From Prolixibacteraceae bacterium (GTDB taxonomy: Bacteria > Bacteroidota > Bacteroidia > Bacteroidales > Prolixibacteraceae): DNA of 16,389 bases. The notes under the pieces were generated by a model, which was given only the letters and a program-made list of their open reading frames with translations, was not told where the DNA came from and did not search any database. Made by a program: the position numbers and the translations under genes. How positions within the stretch are numbered: position 1 is the stretch's first letter; every line of letters starts with the position of its first letter. This document shows, piece by piece, positions 1 through 7,831 of the stretch. Where the stretch lies: NCBI GenBank assembly GCA_027451165.1, contig DAIDJX010000040.1, forward strand, positions 1-16,389, written 5' to 3'.

Positions 1-2006
1 CCGAAGGTAGCCCTTATTATTCTCAGCGGGATGGTAAATACATTGTCACGGATCACCGCGTAGTGCCCAATTATGATGATAAATTCAAAACCCTGTTCCC
101 CAGGATGTGGAGTTCCATGGAAGCGGGTCATGCCGGGGAATATGAACAGTGGGGCCGAATCAAGGGGACCCGGATTCAGCATGTGAACGAACAGGGTGAA
201 AAGGTGGTGATCACCAAACCTACGATGGTGGAAAACCTCCGGTTTTTCTTCCGTTACCAGGTCGGTCACATGTACCTTCGTTATTTTATGTGGAATTTTG
301 CCGGCCGTCAGGACGATGTTCAGAGCCATGGCGGTATCCTGCACGGCAACTGGATCAGTGGGATACCCTTCATTGACAACTGGCGGCTGGGCGACCAGTC
401 GGATCGCCCCGCCTCTTTGCAGAACCGGGCCAACAATAAATACTATTTCCTGCCCCTCATCCTTGGTATTCTGGGTGTTTTCTACCAGTATAACAAGGGA
501 AGGGAAGGCAAAAGAGGACTTTGGCTTGTCTTTTTGCTCTTCCTGATGACCGGTCTGGCCATTGTTGTTTATCTGAATCAATATCCCATTCAGCCGCGGG
601 AAAGGGATTATGCCTATGCCGGATCCTTTTATGCCTTTGCCATATGGATCGGATTGGGCGTCCTTTACCTGTATGAGGCGCTGAAAAAAGTTCTTCCTGA
701 AAAGGTTAATGCCCCCCTGGTAACCGCAGTGACCCTCCTTCTGGTTCCGGGAATTATGCTTGCTGAAAACTATGATGACCATGACCGTTCCGGAAGATAT
801 ACCGCACGCGACCTGGGCGCCAATTACCTGAAAACCTGTGCTCCGAATGCCATCATTTTCACCAACGGCGACAACGATACGTTCCCCTTGTGGTACAACC
901 AGGAAGTAGAACATGTAAGAACCGATGTCAGGGTGTGTAACCTCAGTTACCTGCAAACCGACTGGTATATTTCCCAGATGAAGAGGCAGGCTTACGAGTC
1001 GAAACCAATTCCATTCTCTCTGAAAGAAGAACAATACACCCAGGGTACCCGGGATATTGTATACCTCCTCGATGATCCAAGAATTAAACGTCCGGCCATC
1101 GACCTGCTGGAGGCCACCGCATTTGTGGCTTCCGATGATCCGGCGACAAAACTGAGTCAGGTTGAAAATGCCGCTTTTATTCCAAAGAAAAAACTTACCT
1201 TCAGAATTAACAAGGAAGAGGTGATCCGCAACAAGGTGGTAAGACCTGAAGACTACGACAAGATCGTGGACACCATGTACATTGACCTCAGCAACCGGGA
1301 TTACCTGGCCAAAGACGAATACATGATCCTTGATTTACTTGCCCATAACCATTGGGAAAGACCCATTTATTTCGCCATCACCATTGGCCCTGAAAAATTC
1401 CTCAACCTGTCGGATTACTTTCAGCTGGAAGGATTTGCCTATCGCCTGGTACCCATTCGTACCGGCACCTCCGGAGAGGAAAGGATCAATTTCGGCCGGG
1501 TAGCCAGTGATCTCATGTACAAAAATCTTTTCGACAATTTCAAATGGGGTAATATGAACAATCCCAAAGTGTACATTGATGAAAACAATACCCGGATGAT
1601 GACCAACATCCGCAACAATTTCAACCGGCTGGCTTCCACGCTGGTGGAGGAGGGAAAGAAGGAGCAGGCGGTCAAGGTGCTGGAGAAGAGTTTCGACCTC
1701 GTACCTCCCCGTGTGGTGGATTATGAATATTTCTCCCTGGAAATGCTGAATACCTTCTATAAAACCGGAGAAAAGGCTAAGGCCTCGCAAGTAGCCGAAG
1801 GGGCATACAAAAACCTGAATGATCTGCTGGCCTATCTGCTTTCCCTGCCACCCGAATATCGTACTTCTGGAGATGTCAGCGATGAGATCCAACGATCCAT
1901 GTTTTACCTCCAGAGACTGGGAAGCATTTGTAACAGTAATGGTGATACTGCCCTGGGATCCAAGACAGATAAAACTTTTCAGGAATACCTGAAGCGGTTT
2001 CAATAA
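1..2006 (+). CDS. DUF2723 / TMEM260-like membrane protein, C-terminal part (5'-truncated)
   Basis: This is the C-terminal two thirds or so of a large membrane protein. The frame is open from base 3 and has no stop before the GTG at 63, so that GTG is internal and the true start lies upstream of the window. About 667 residues are visible, against roughly 1000 or more for full Bacteroidota members. Four hydrophobic segments are encoded near 441-491, 519-575, 612-680 and 708-764. The third follows the motif QPRERDYAYAGSFYAF, which I recognise from this family. A soluble region follows, with IIFTNGDNDTFPLWY (about 852-896), and then a helical, TPR-like C-terminus. The catalytic DUF2723 domain would be mostly upstream. 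The human relative TMEM260 is a protein O-mannosyltransferase, so a glycosyl-transfer role in the envelope is plausible but inferred. purD follows after 11 bp. Confidence 0.82.
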   Translation, partial: EGSPYYSQRDGKYIVTDHRVVPNYDDKFKTLFPRMWSSMEAGHAGEYEQWGRIKGTRIQHVNEQGEKVVITKPTMVENLRFFFRYQVGHMYLRYFMWNFAGRQDDVQSHGGILHGNWISGIPFIDNWRLGDQSDRPASLQNRANNKYYFLPLILGILGVFYQYNKGREGKRGLWLVFLLFLMTGLAIVVYLNQYPIQPRERDYAYAGSFYAFAIWIGLGVLYLYEALKKVLPEKVNAPLVTAVTLLLVPGIMLAENYDDHDRSGRYTARDLGANYLKTCAPNAIIFTNGDNDTFPLWYNQEVEHVRTDVRVCNLSYLQTDWYISQMKRQAYESKPIPFSLKEEQYTQGTRDIVYLLDDPRIKRPAIDLLEATAFVASDDPATKLSQVENAAFIPKKKLTFRINKEEVIRNKVVRPEDYDKIVDTMYIDLSNRDYLAKDEYMILDLLAHNHWERPIYFAITIGPEKFLNLSDYFQLEGFAYRLVPIRTGTSGEERINFGRVASDLMYKNLFDNFKWGNMNNPKVYIDENNTRMMTNIRNNFNRLASTLVEEGKKEQAVKVLEKSFDLVPPRVVDYEYFSLEMLNTFYKTGEKAKASQVAEGAYKNLNDLLAYLLSLPPEYRTSGDVSDEIQRSMFYLQRLGSICNSNGDTALGSKTDKTFQEYLKRFQ

Positions 2007-2017
2007 AACAACCCGTT

Positions 2018-3286
2018 ATGAATGTTCTTATAATCGGCTCCGGGGCAAGGGAACATGCCATGGGTTGGAAAATCAGTCAAAGCCCTGCTTTGGGCAAACT
2101 TTATTTTGCGCCCGGGAATCCGGGAACAGCCAATCTGGGAGTCAATCTTTCATTGAGCGCAGGTGATTTCCCGGGAATTGGTGAGGCAGCGCTTGAACAC
2201 GGTATCGGATTGCTGTTGGTCGGGCCGGAAGGGCCACTGGTAGAGGGAATTGCCGATTATTTTTCCAGGGAGGAGAAACTGAAACACATCAGGGTGATCG
2301 GCCCCAAAAAGAGTGGTGCCCGGTTGGAAGGGAGCAAGGATTTTGCAAAAGAGTTCCTTACCCGACACCACATACCTACTGCCCGTTATGCATCATTTCA
2401 TAAAGAAGAAACTGAAGCCGGATGCCGCTACCTGGAAACCCTCCGGCCTCCTTATGTGCTGAAGGCAGATGGGCTGGCCGCCGGGAAAGGAGTTGTAATT
2501 CTGGAAAGCCTTGATGAAGCGAAAGCAGCACTCCGGGAAATGACCGCCGGGAAATTCGGGAAAGCAGGTGATGTGGTGGTTATCGAAGAGTTCCTGAAGG
2601 GGATAGAACTAAGCGTTTTTGTGGTCACAGACGGGAAAGAGTACGTTATTCTTCCTGAAGCTAAAGACTACAAAAGAATAGGTCACAACGACACCGGACT
2701 GAATACCGGAGGCATGGGGGCCGTTTCACCGGTACCTTTCGCTGATGCCGGATTCATGCAGAAAGTGGAGCAAAGAATCATTCAGCCTACTATCCGGGGG
2801 ATTCAGGAGGATCAACTTGATTATACCGGTTTTATTTTCTTTGGACTGATCAATTGCGGAGGAGACCCTAAGGTCATCGAATACAACGTCAGAATGGGCG
2901 ATCCTGAGACGGAAGCCGTCATGCTCCGCATTGAATCTGATTTCCTGGAGCTGATGAATGCAGCTGCCACCGGGAAACTGGCTTCTTATCAACTGCGTAC
3001 AGCCCCTTTGGTGGCAACAACAGTGATGGCGGTTTCTCAGGGTTATCCCGGGGATTTCGAAAAAGGGAAAGTCATTTCCGGGTACGACAAGATGGATGGC
3101 GCCTGCCTTTTCCATGCCGGAACCAGGATGGAATCCGGACAACTGACGACCTCCGGCGGCAGGGTATTGGCGGTCAGTGCTACAGGTCAGAGCAGGGACG
3201 AAGCTTTAGCCATTTGTTACCAAAACCTGAATCTCATCAGTTACGAGGGTAAATACTTCCGCAAAGACATCGGATTTGACCTTTAA
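2018..3286 (+). CDS. purD: Phosphoribosylamine--glycine ligase (GAR synthetase)
   Basis: This cytosolic ATP-grasp enzyme joins phosphoribosylamine and glycine, using ATP, to give glycinamide ribonucleotide in the second step of purine synthesis. The 422-residue length is normal for PurD. Visible landmarks are the N-terminal GSGAREHA (residues 7-14), PGNPGTA (32-38), GPEGPLVEG (69-77), the ATP-grasp segment KADGLAAGKGVV (149-160), GGMGAVSPVP (231-240) and the family signature RMGDPETEA (292-300). The gene looks intact from the ATG at 2018 to the TAA at 3284-3286. It lies 11 bp after the DUF2723 gene and 3 bp before the next membrane-protein gene, so it is probably co-transcribed with both. No other purine gene is in the window and no riboswitch fits in the gap, so regulation would have to act further upstream. 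Confidence 0.97.
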   Translation: MNVLIIGSGAREHAMGWKISQSPALGKLYFAPGNPGTANLGVNLSLSAGDFPGIGEAALEHGIGLLLVGPEGPLVEGIADYFSREEKLKHIRVIGPKKSGARLEGSKDFAKEFLTRHHIPTARYASFHKEETEAGCRYLETLRPPYVLKADGLAAGKGVVILESLDEAKAALREMTAGKFGKAGDVVVIEEFLKGIELSVFVVTDGKEYVILPEAKDYKRIGHNDTGLNTGGMGAVSPVPFADAGFMQKVEQRIIQPTIRGIQEDQLDYTGFIFFGLINCGGDPKVIEYNVRMGDPETEAVMLRIESDFLELMNAAATGKLASYQLRTAPLVATTVMAVSQGYPGDFEKGKVISGYDKMDGACLFHAGTRMESGQLTTSGGRVLAVSATGQSRDEALAICYQNLNLISYEGKYFRKDIGFDL

Positions 3287-3289
3287 TCT

Positions 3290-4297
3290 ATGCTTTTACG
3301 ATTGATCAAATCAAACCGTAATGCAGGATATCTTCTTTTCCCGCTTATTCTGGCCGGCATTTTTCTTCTTCAGTTGAAAATTCCCGGAGCGTTGCCGGAA
3401 TATCTGTTTGGCAATACAAGGCTTCTTCCCGGTTTACCGGAATACTTCCTTCAGGAATATCCGGTACTTAAAGTGGTCGTCGCCACGCTTGTCCTTTTTG
3501 CATTGTCCATTTTACTATACCGGATCAACAGGGAGTTTATATTCCTGAATTCATGGTCCATGTTGCCGGTTTTTCTCTTCCTTTTTCTGGTGCTTGGGCT
3601 CCCGGTGTATGGGCGGCTGCATCCCGTCTGGTTTGCCGGATTGTTCTTCCTTCCGGCCATCAGCAGGTTATTTCAGGCTTTTGATGTAAGGAAACCCTAC
3701 CAAAACGTATTTGAATCGGGATTCCTGCTCGGAATAGGATCGCTCTTCTATTTTCACCTGCTCTTTTTATTACCTGCATTTATCATCGGAGGAAAAATGA
3801 TCGCCAGGGATACCCGTTGGAGAGAACCCTTCCTGGTCTTCTTTGGGGCTGCGATCCCCTGGTTACTGGTTTTTTCAGCCCATTTTTTGTTAGACCTGAT
3901 GCCAGACCTCCTGCAATGGATCAGGAACAGTATCCTGCAATCCAATGAAGAATTTCTGAAAAATCTTCCGTTGCTTGTTTTTGTTGGCTATGCCGGCCTG
4001 CTGATTTTTATTGGCAGTATTACCATTATGAAACAATATTCCGAAAAGAAAGTAAGGTTCAGGAAGTTTTTTACATTTTTGTTTTATACCTTCCTGATGT
4101 CAATTCTTACTTTTGTGCTGATCCCCGGGTGCAATTCAGAAATGCTCGTCATCACGGCAGTTCCGGTTTCTTTCCTTCTGTCCAATTTTTTCGATACAGT
4201 AAAGAAAACCCTCTATAAAGAAATTGCTTTTTCCCTGATTGTAATACTGAGTTTTGTTCTTCTGTCCATTCAAATGAAGTTATGGCCCGGATTTTAA
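3290..4297 (+). CDS. Polytopic membrane protein, DUF6427-like
   Basis: This is a 335-residue, very hydrophobic protein with roughly eight to ten predicted membrane segments and no signal peptide or catalytic motif that I recognise. The stretch LHPVWFAGLFFLPAISRL, followed by FESGFLLGIGSLFYFH, resembles the Bacteroidota family DUF6427, an uncharacterised inner-membrane family. That match is from memory and should be treated as probable. The gene starts 3 bp after the purD stop, and its last 16 bp overlap the start of tsaB, which suggests translational coupling. Sitting between purD and tsaB shows that it shares their transcript, not that it shares their function. An alternative reading is a generic polytopic membrane protein of unknown transport or assembly role. 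Confidence 0.7.
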   Translation: MLLRLIKSNRNAGYLLFPLILAGIFLLQLKIPGALPEYLFGNTRLLPGLPEYFLQEYPVLKVVVATLVLFALSILLYRINREFIFLNSWSMLPVFLFLFLVLGLPVYGRLHPVWFAGLFFLPAISRLFQAFDVRKPYQNVFESGFLLGIGSLFYFHLLFLLPAFIIGGKMIARDTRWREPFLVFFGAAIPWLLVFSAHFLLDLMPDLLQWIRNSILQSNEEFLKNLPLLVFVGYAGLLIFIGSITIMKQYSEKKVRFRKFFTFLFYTFLMSILTFVLIPGCNSEMLVITAVPVSFLLSNFFDTVKKTLYKEIAFSLIVILSFVLLSIQMKLWPGF

Positions 4298-4989
4298 TGT
4301 TGGAAACTTCTACAGAAGTGTGTTCTGTGGCTTTATCTGAAAACGGGAAGATTGTAACTTTCCGGGAAGAAACGGAAGGCTACCGTCATTCTGAAAAGCT
4401 GACCCTTTTTGTCGGGGAAGCGCTGGATGAGGCGGGATGGACAACCAGTATGCTGGATGCAGTGTGTGTCAGCAGGGGGCCTGGTTCCTATACCGGATTA
4501 AGAATCGGTGTGTCTGTCGCGAAAGGTTTGTGCTTCGGATCCGGGGTTCCGTTGATTTCTGTAAGCACCCTGCAGGCCATGGCCGATCATGTCGCCCAAC
4601 ATTTTCAGGACCTTAACGGGGAAGAATCGCCCGATGCCCTCCTCTGCCCGATGCTCGATGCCCGGAGGATGGAGGTTTATACAGCACTGTTTAACCGTAA
4701 CGGGTCGCCTTTGTCAGAGGTAAAAGCCGTTGTGGTGGATGAAAACTCCTACAAGGATGAACTGAAAGACCGGAAAATTGTTTTTTTTGGTAATGGGGCT
4801 TTCAAATGCCGGTCTGTCATTCAGCATCCCAATGCTCTTTTTCCCGGGCATATTTATGCTTCGGCACGGTTTATGTCAAAGCTTGCCCATGACTATTTTG
4901 ATAACCGGCAATTTGAAAATGTCGCCTATTTTGAGCCTTTTTACCTGAAGGATTTTGTGGCGACCGTGCCTAAAAACAAGATTTTCTGA
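4282..4989 (+). CDS. tsaB: tRNA t6A37 threonylcarbamoyladenosine biosynthesis protein TsaB
   Basis: TsaB (YeaZ) is the catalytically inactive ASKHA-fold partner of TsaD. With TsaD and TsaE it transfers threonylcarbamoyl to A37 of tRNAs that read ANN codons. The 235-residue length is typical. The opening MARILMLETSTEVCSVAL is the usual first strand pair of this fold, and residues about 64-77 carry the family hallmark SRGPGSYTGLRIGV. The metal-ligand motifs of TsaD are absent, which separates it from that paralogue. The ATG at 4282 lies inside the preceding membrane-protein gene, 16 bp before its end, and gives the expected N-terminus. The DUF3108 gene starts one base after the stop. tsaD and tsaE are not in the window. 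Confidence 0.95.
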   Translation: MARILMLETSTEVCSVALSENGKIVTFREETEGYRHSEKLTLFVGEALDEAGWTTSMLDAVCVSRGPGSYTGLRIGVSVAKGLCFGSGVPLISVSTLQAMADHVAQHFQDLNGEESPDALLCPMLDARRMEVYTALFNRNGSPLSEVKAVVVDENSYKDELKDRKIVFFGNGAFKCRSVIQHPNALFPGHIYASARFMSKLAHDYFDNRQFENVAYFEPFYLKDFVATVPKNKIF

Positions 4990-4990
4990 A

Positions 4991-5743
4991 ATGATGAAAT
5001 TATTGACATACACTTTTGCTTTCCTTGTCCTTGCCCTGACAATGGGGATTTCCTTTTCAACTCAAGGTAAAACCAGGGAACGGCTCGAATTTGATCTCAA
5101 ACTGGGTTTTGTGAAAGGAGGAGAAGCGGTAATGATCATCAAGGATACCGCTTACAACGGAAATCCGGCAAAATTGTACCACCTGAAGGGACGAACAACC
5201 GGTGTTACCGATAAGGTCTTCAACGTGAACAATGAGTATGAAAGCATCATTGATGCGAAGACTTACCTTCCATACAAGTCTATCAGAAATGCGAAGGAAA
5301 GGAAATACCGTTACTACAATGAGGTCTTTTTTTACCATGACATTGATTCTGCCTATAGTCAAAAATCAGGTTGGATTAAAACACCTCATAACCTGACAGA
5401 TTTTCTTACTGTCTTCTTTTATTTTGTGAATACCTATCCGATGGATAAGATAGGTGACAAAAACACAGAGTTGTACACCCTGCATGGCCATGAGGTCAGC
5501 CTTATCAAAGTCAGGCTGACCGGTACCGAGCAGGTGGAAACCAAAATGGGGATGGTGGATTGTTATGTGGTATCGCCCATCATGGAGAAGGGAAAAGTAC
5601 TGAAAAGAGCAGATGGGGTCAGGTTTTACATTTCGAGGGAAGGTAAATTTCCGGTACAGCTTGATTTTGAGACCAAGGTCGGAACGCTCAGGGCTGTGTT
5701 GCAGAGTTATAAAATCAATGGCCGGGAACAGATAAAGAATTGA
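4991..5743 (+). CDS. DUF3108 domain-containing exported protein
   Basis: This is a 250-residue protein with an N-terminal hydrophobic stretch (residues about 3-22, LLTYTFAFLVLALTMGIS) that reads as a signal peptide, so it probably acts in the periplasm or at the outer membrane. The rest is rich in beta strands. It resembles DUF3108, an uncharacterised exported family, in the segments FDLKLGFVKGGEA, TDFLTVFFYF and GVRFYISREGKFPVQLDF. I chose the ATG at 4991, one base after the tsaB stop (a second ATG at 4994 is equally possible). A longer frame from 4955 would add 12 residues inside tsaB and spoil the signal peptide. The function is unknown. Its last codon and stop overlap a promoter candidate for efp. 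Confidence 0.8.
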   Translation: MMKLLTYTFAFLVLALTMGISFSTQGKTRERLEFDLKLGFVKGGEAVMIIKDTAYNGNPAKLYHLKGRTTGVTDKVFNVNNEYESIIDAKTYLPYKSIRNAKERKYRYYNEVFFYHDIDSAYSQKSGWIKTPHNLTDFLTVFFYFVNTYPMDKIGDKNTELYTLHGHEVSLIKVRLTGTEQVETKMGMVDCYVVSPIMEKGKVLKRADGVRFYISREGKFPVQLDFETKVGTLRAVLQSYKINGREQIKN

Positions 5744-5768
5744 TATTTGCCGGAAATATCTATTTTTG
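5740..5768 (+). promoter_or_regulatory. Bacteroidota-type promoter candidate for efp
   Basis: A TTG at 5740-5742 is followed after 18 bases by TATTTTTG at 5761-5768. This fits the Bacteroidota primary sigma consensus, TTG and TAnnTTTG spaced about 17-23 bp apart. Transcription would begin around 5774, about 20 bases before the efp ATG. The upstream element overlaps the stop codon of the DUF3108 gene. This supports independent transcription of efp on top of read-through from the operon. Confidence 0.65.
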
Positions 5769-5794
5769 CGCCAAAATTCAGAAAACTTAGTAAG

Positions 5795-6364
5795 ATGGCA
5801 ACAACAGCAGATTTAAGAAATGGTCTTTGCATGGAGTGGAACGATCAACTTTGGACCGTCGTCCAGTTCCTGCATGTAAAACCGGGTAAGGGTCCGGCTT
5901 TCGTAAGAACGAAGCTGAAAAATCTGAAAACAGGCCGCGTGGTGGAGAATACCTTTTCTTCCGGGGTAAAGATTGATGTGGTGAGAATCGAAAGAAGGCC
6001 GTATCAGTATTTATATAAGGATGATATGGGTTGTAATTTCATGCACATGGAAACCTTTGAACAAATTTCCCTGCTCCCCGATTTGATTGAGAACAATGAT
6101 CTGATGAAAGAAGGACAGGTTATAGAGGTTCAGTTTCATGCAGATACGGAAACCCCGCTGACCGCTGAACTTCCTCCGTTTGTGGAGCTTACCATTGTTT
6201 CCACGGTGCCCGGGGATAAAGGGAATACAGCCAATTCAACCGCATTAAAACCAGCGACTGTGGAAACCGGTGCTGAGATTATGGTTCCGTTGTTTATCAA
6301 TGAAGGTGAAAAGGTGAAGGTAGATACCCGCGACAGGACTTACAGCGAAAGGGTCAGGCAGTAG
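5795..6364 (+). CDS. efp: Elongation factor P
   Basis: EF-P binds ribosomes stalled at consecutive prolines and helps the peptide bond form. The protein is 189 residues long, the usual size, with the three beta-barrel domains expected. The domain I tip loop is KPGKGPAF, which puts a lysine at residue 32 in the position that is modified in some other bacteria. No modification enzyme is in the window. The C-terminal EF-P signature region appears as VDTRDRTYSERV. I set the start at the ATG at 5795 (MATTADLRNG). An in-frame TTG at 5747 would add 16 unrelated residues and lies across the promoter candidate. The stop abuts the converging polymerase gene directly. Confidence 0.97.
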   Translation: MATTADLRNGLCMEWNDQLWTVVQFLHVKPGKGPAFVRTKLKNLKTGRVVENTFSSGVKIDVVRIERRPYQYLYKDDMGCNFMHMETFEQISLLPDLIENNDLMKEGQVIEVQFHADTETPLTAELPPFVELTIVSTVPGDKGNTANSTALKPATVETGAEIMVPLFINEGEKVKVDTRDRTYSERVRQ

Positions 6365-7831
6365 TTATACCTCCCCATTGATTTTTTCCGCCTTTTTCCG
6401 GGAAAAGAGGTCTATGGACACGATCATGGCGGTAAATGCCCAGAAGGGGACTGATGCTTTATCAGTGTCCAAAAAATTATTCATAAATCCGTGACTGTAG
6501 TAAGTAATTAAACCCAGGAACGCTCCGGCAAGGAGCGCTTTCTTTTTGGGATCGCGGAGCCGCAGGTAGGTATTAAAGGCGGTATTCATCACGGTGATGA
6601 TCAGGATCAGAAAGGTGAGCATACCCAACAAACCGCTTTCCGAAAGTGGACCAAGGTATTCACTGTGAGCATTACCCAGATCTCCGGCATTGGTACTGAT
6701 GATGGTGCGTTCCCTGGTCAGCTGGAAGGGCGCATACTGAAACATATAGGTGCCGGGACCATAGCCAAATACCGGTTTTTCCCTGAACATGCGAAGGGCA
6801 CAGCTCCAGCGGTTGATTCTTTCCAGGTTGGAGGCATCAGACGAAATATTGGAGATAGATGAAAAGTGCTCCATTAAATTGGAAGAAGATTCTTCAGAAT
6901 TCCGTTCCAGGTACATAACCAGTTGTTTCTGAAATACAAAAACAATCGCAATTACCGATACAAGGGTAATGGCCAGTGCCCGGAAACTGATCCTCAGTTT
7001 TAAAACGCCCCAGGCTGCAATGGCAACGATCAGGCTTATCCAGGCAGCACGGGCATAAGAGAGAAAAAAGGCAAGAATAAGTACCAGCAGAAATCCGCGG
7101 GCGATCCATTTTATCAGCGGTTTATGTACTCCGGAAAAGGAGAAAACAGTAAGGAAAGGAATGAACATGGCTGTGACGGCACCGTAGGAAGTGTGGTCGT
7201 TGTAAAACGGGTTCATCACAAAGTGGGCAGCCTGTTTGTCAAACAAACCATACCCCAGATGCCTGTAAGTGGTGAAGCCAATGACTACAAGCAGAGAACC
7301 GGTGTATAACCATACCATTCTGGAAATGTTCCCCGGGGTCTCAAACAGTTTGATCCCCAAAAGGTAAAAACCGGTAATGAACCAGATTTTTACCAGCAGA
7401 AACTTAAAGGAGACCATTGGCATGGTACTGGTAACACTGGTGATCAGCATCCACAGCAGGTAAATCCCAATGGCAATGCTCACCGGATGCCTGATCAAAT
7501 CCCGCTCAGGTCGGTACCCCGAAGCTGTTTTCAGGACAAACAGCAGTAAAACCCCAATCAGAAGAGGTTCTGTGGGAAGATAAAGATCTACCGGCAGCCC
7601 CGGAAAAAACCAGGTCAGCGGAAGCGACAGGGGAGTAAATAAGACAACGAGCCAGAGAATTTTGTCAAAGGAATAGATGGCCAGCAACAGAATGGCCAGG
7701 ATAAAAGGTAAGGCGGTTAGCAGGTAAGCTTCCTTTTTCCCAAAGAAATAAACCACCAGCAGAATGAAAGCCAGTGAAATCCCATAAAAAAGGAGATATT
7801 GAAGCGACCAACTTTTACCGATCCTGATCAC
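6365..7831 (-). CDS. O-antigen ligase/polymerase family protein (Wzy/WaaL type)
   Basis: This is a 488-residue inner-membrane protein with about a dozen hydrophobic segments and one long hydrophilic loop (residues about 305-400), the layout of O-antigen polymerases and ligases. It carries SYARAAW (259-265), GYGPGTYMFQY (356-366), NAHSEYLGPLSESGL (387-401) and, near the end, NNFLDTDKASVPFW (451-464), all familiar from Bacteroidota members of the Wzy_C family. Such proteins polymerise lipid-linked repeat units or ligate glycan to lipid A core on the periplasmic side. Sequence alone does not separate polymerase from ligase. Its start overlaps the end of the Wzz-like gene by 4 bp, so the two are coupled, and this favours polymerase. 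It converges on efp with no intervening base and no hairpin terminator. Confidence 0.88.
   Translation of the reverse strand: MIRIGKSWSLQYLLFYGISLAFILLVVYFFGKKEAYLLTALPFILAILLLAIYSFDKILWLVVLFTPLSLPLTWFFPGLPVDLYLPTEPLLIGVLLLFVLKTASGYRPERDLIRHPVSIAIGIYLLWMLITSVTSTMPMVSFKFLLVKIWFITGFYLLGIKLFETPGNISRMVWLYTGSLLVVIGFTTYRHLGYGLFDKQAAHFVMNPFYNDHTSYGAVTAMFIPFLTVFSFSGVHKPLIKWIARGFLLVLILAFFLSYARAAWISLIVAIAAWGVLKLRISFRALAITLVSVIAIVFVFQKQLVMYLERNSEESSSNLMEHFSSISNISSDASNLERINRWSCALRMFREKPVFGYGPGTYMFQYAPFQLTRERTIISTNAGDLGNAHSEYLGPLSESGLLGMLTFLILIITVMNTAFNTYLRLRDPKKKALLAGAFLGLITYYSHGFMNNFLDTDKASVPFWAFTAMIVSIDLFSRKKAEKINGEV

Noticed and set aside
1335..2003. 222-residue open frame on the minus strand inside the DUF2723 gene
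   Set aside because: It lies wholly opposite a recognisable coding sequence, has no family features and no plausible start signal.
4955..4990. N-terminal extension of the DUF3108 protein into tsaB
   Set aside because: It adds 12 polar residues ahead of a clear signal peptide, and the ATG at 4991 is better placed.
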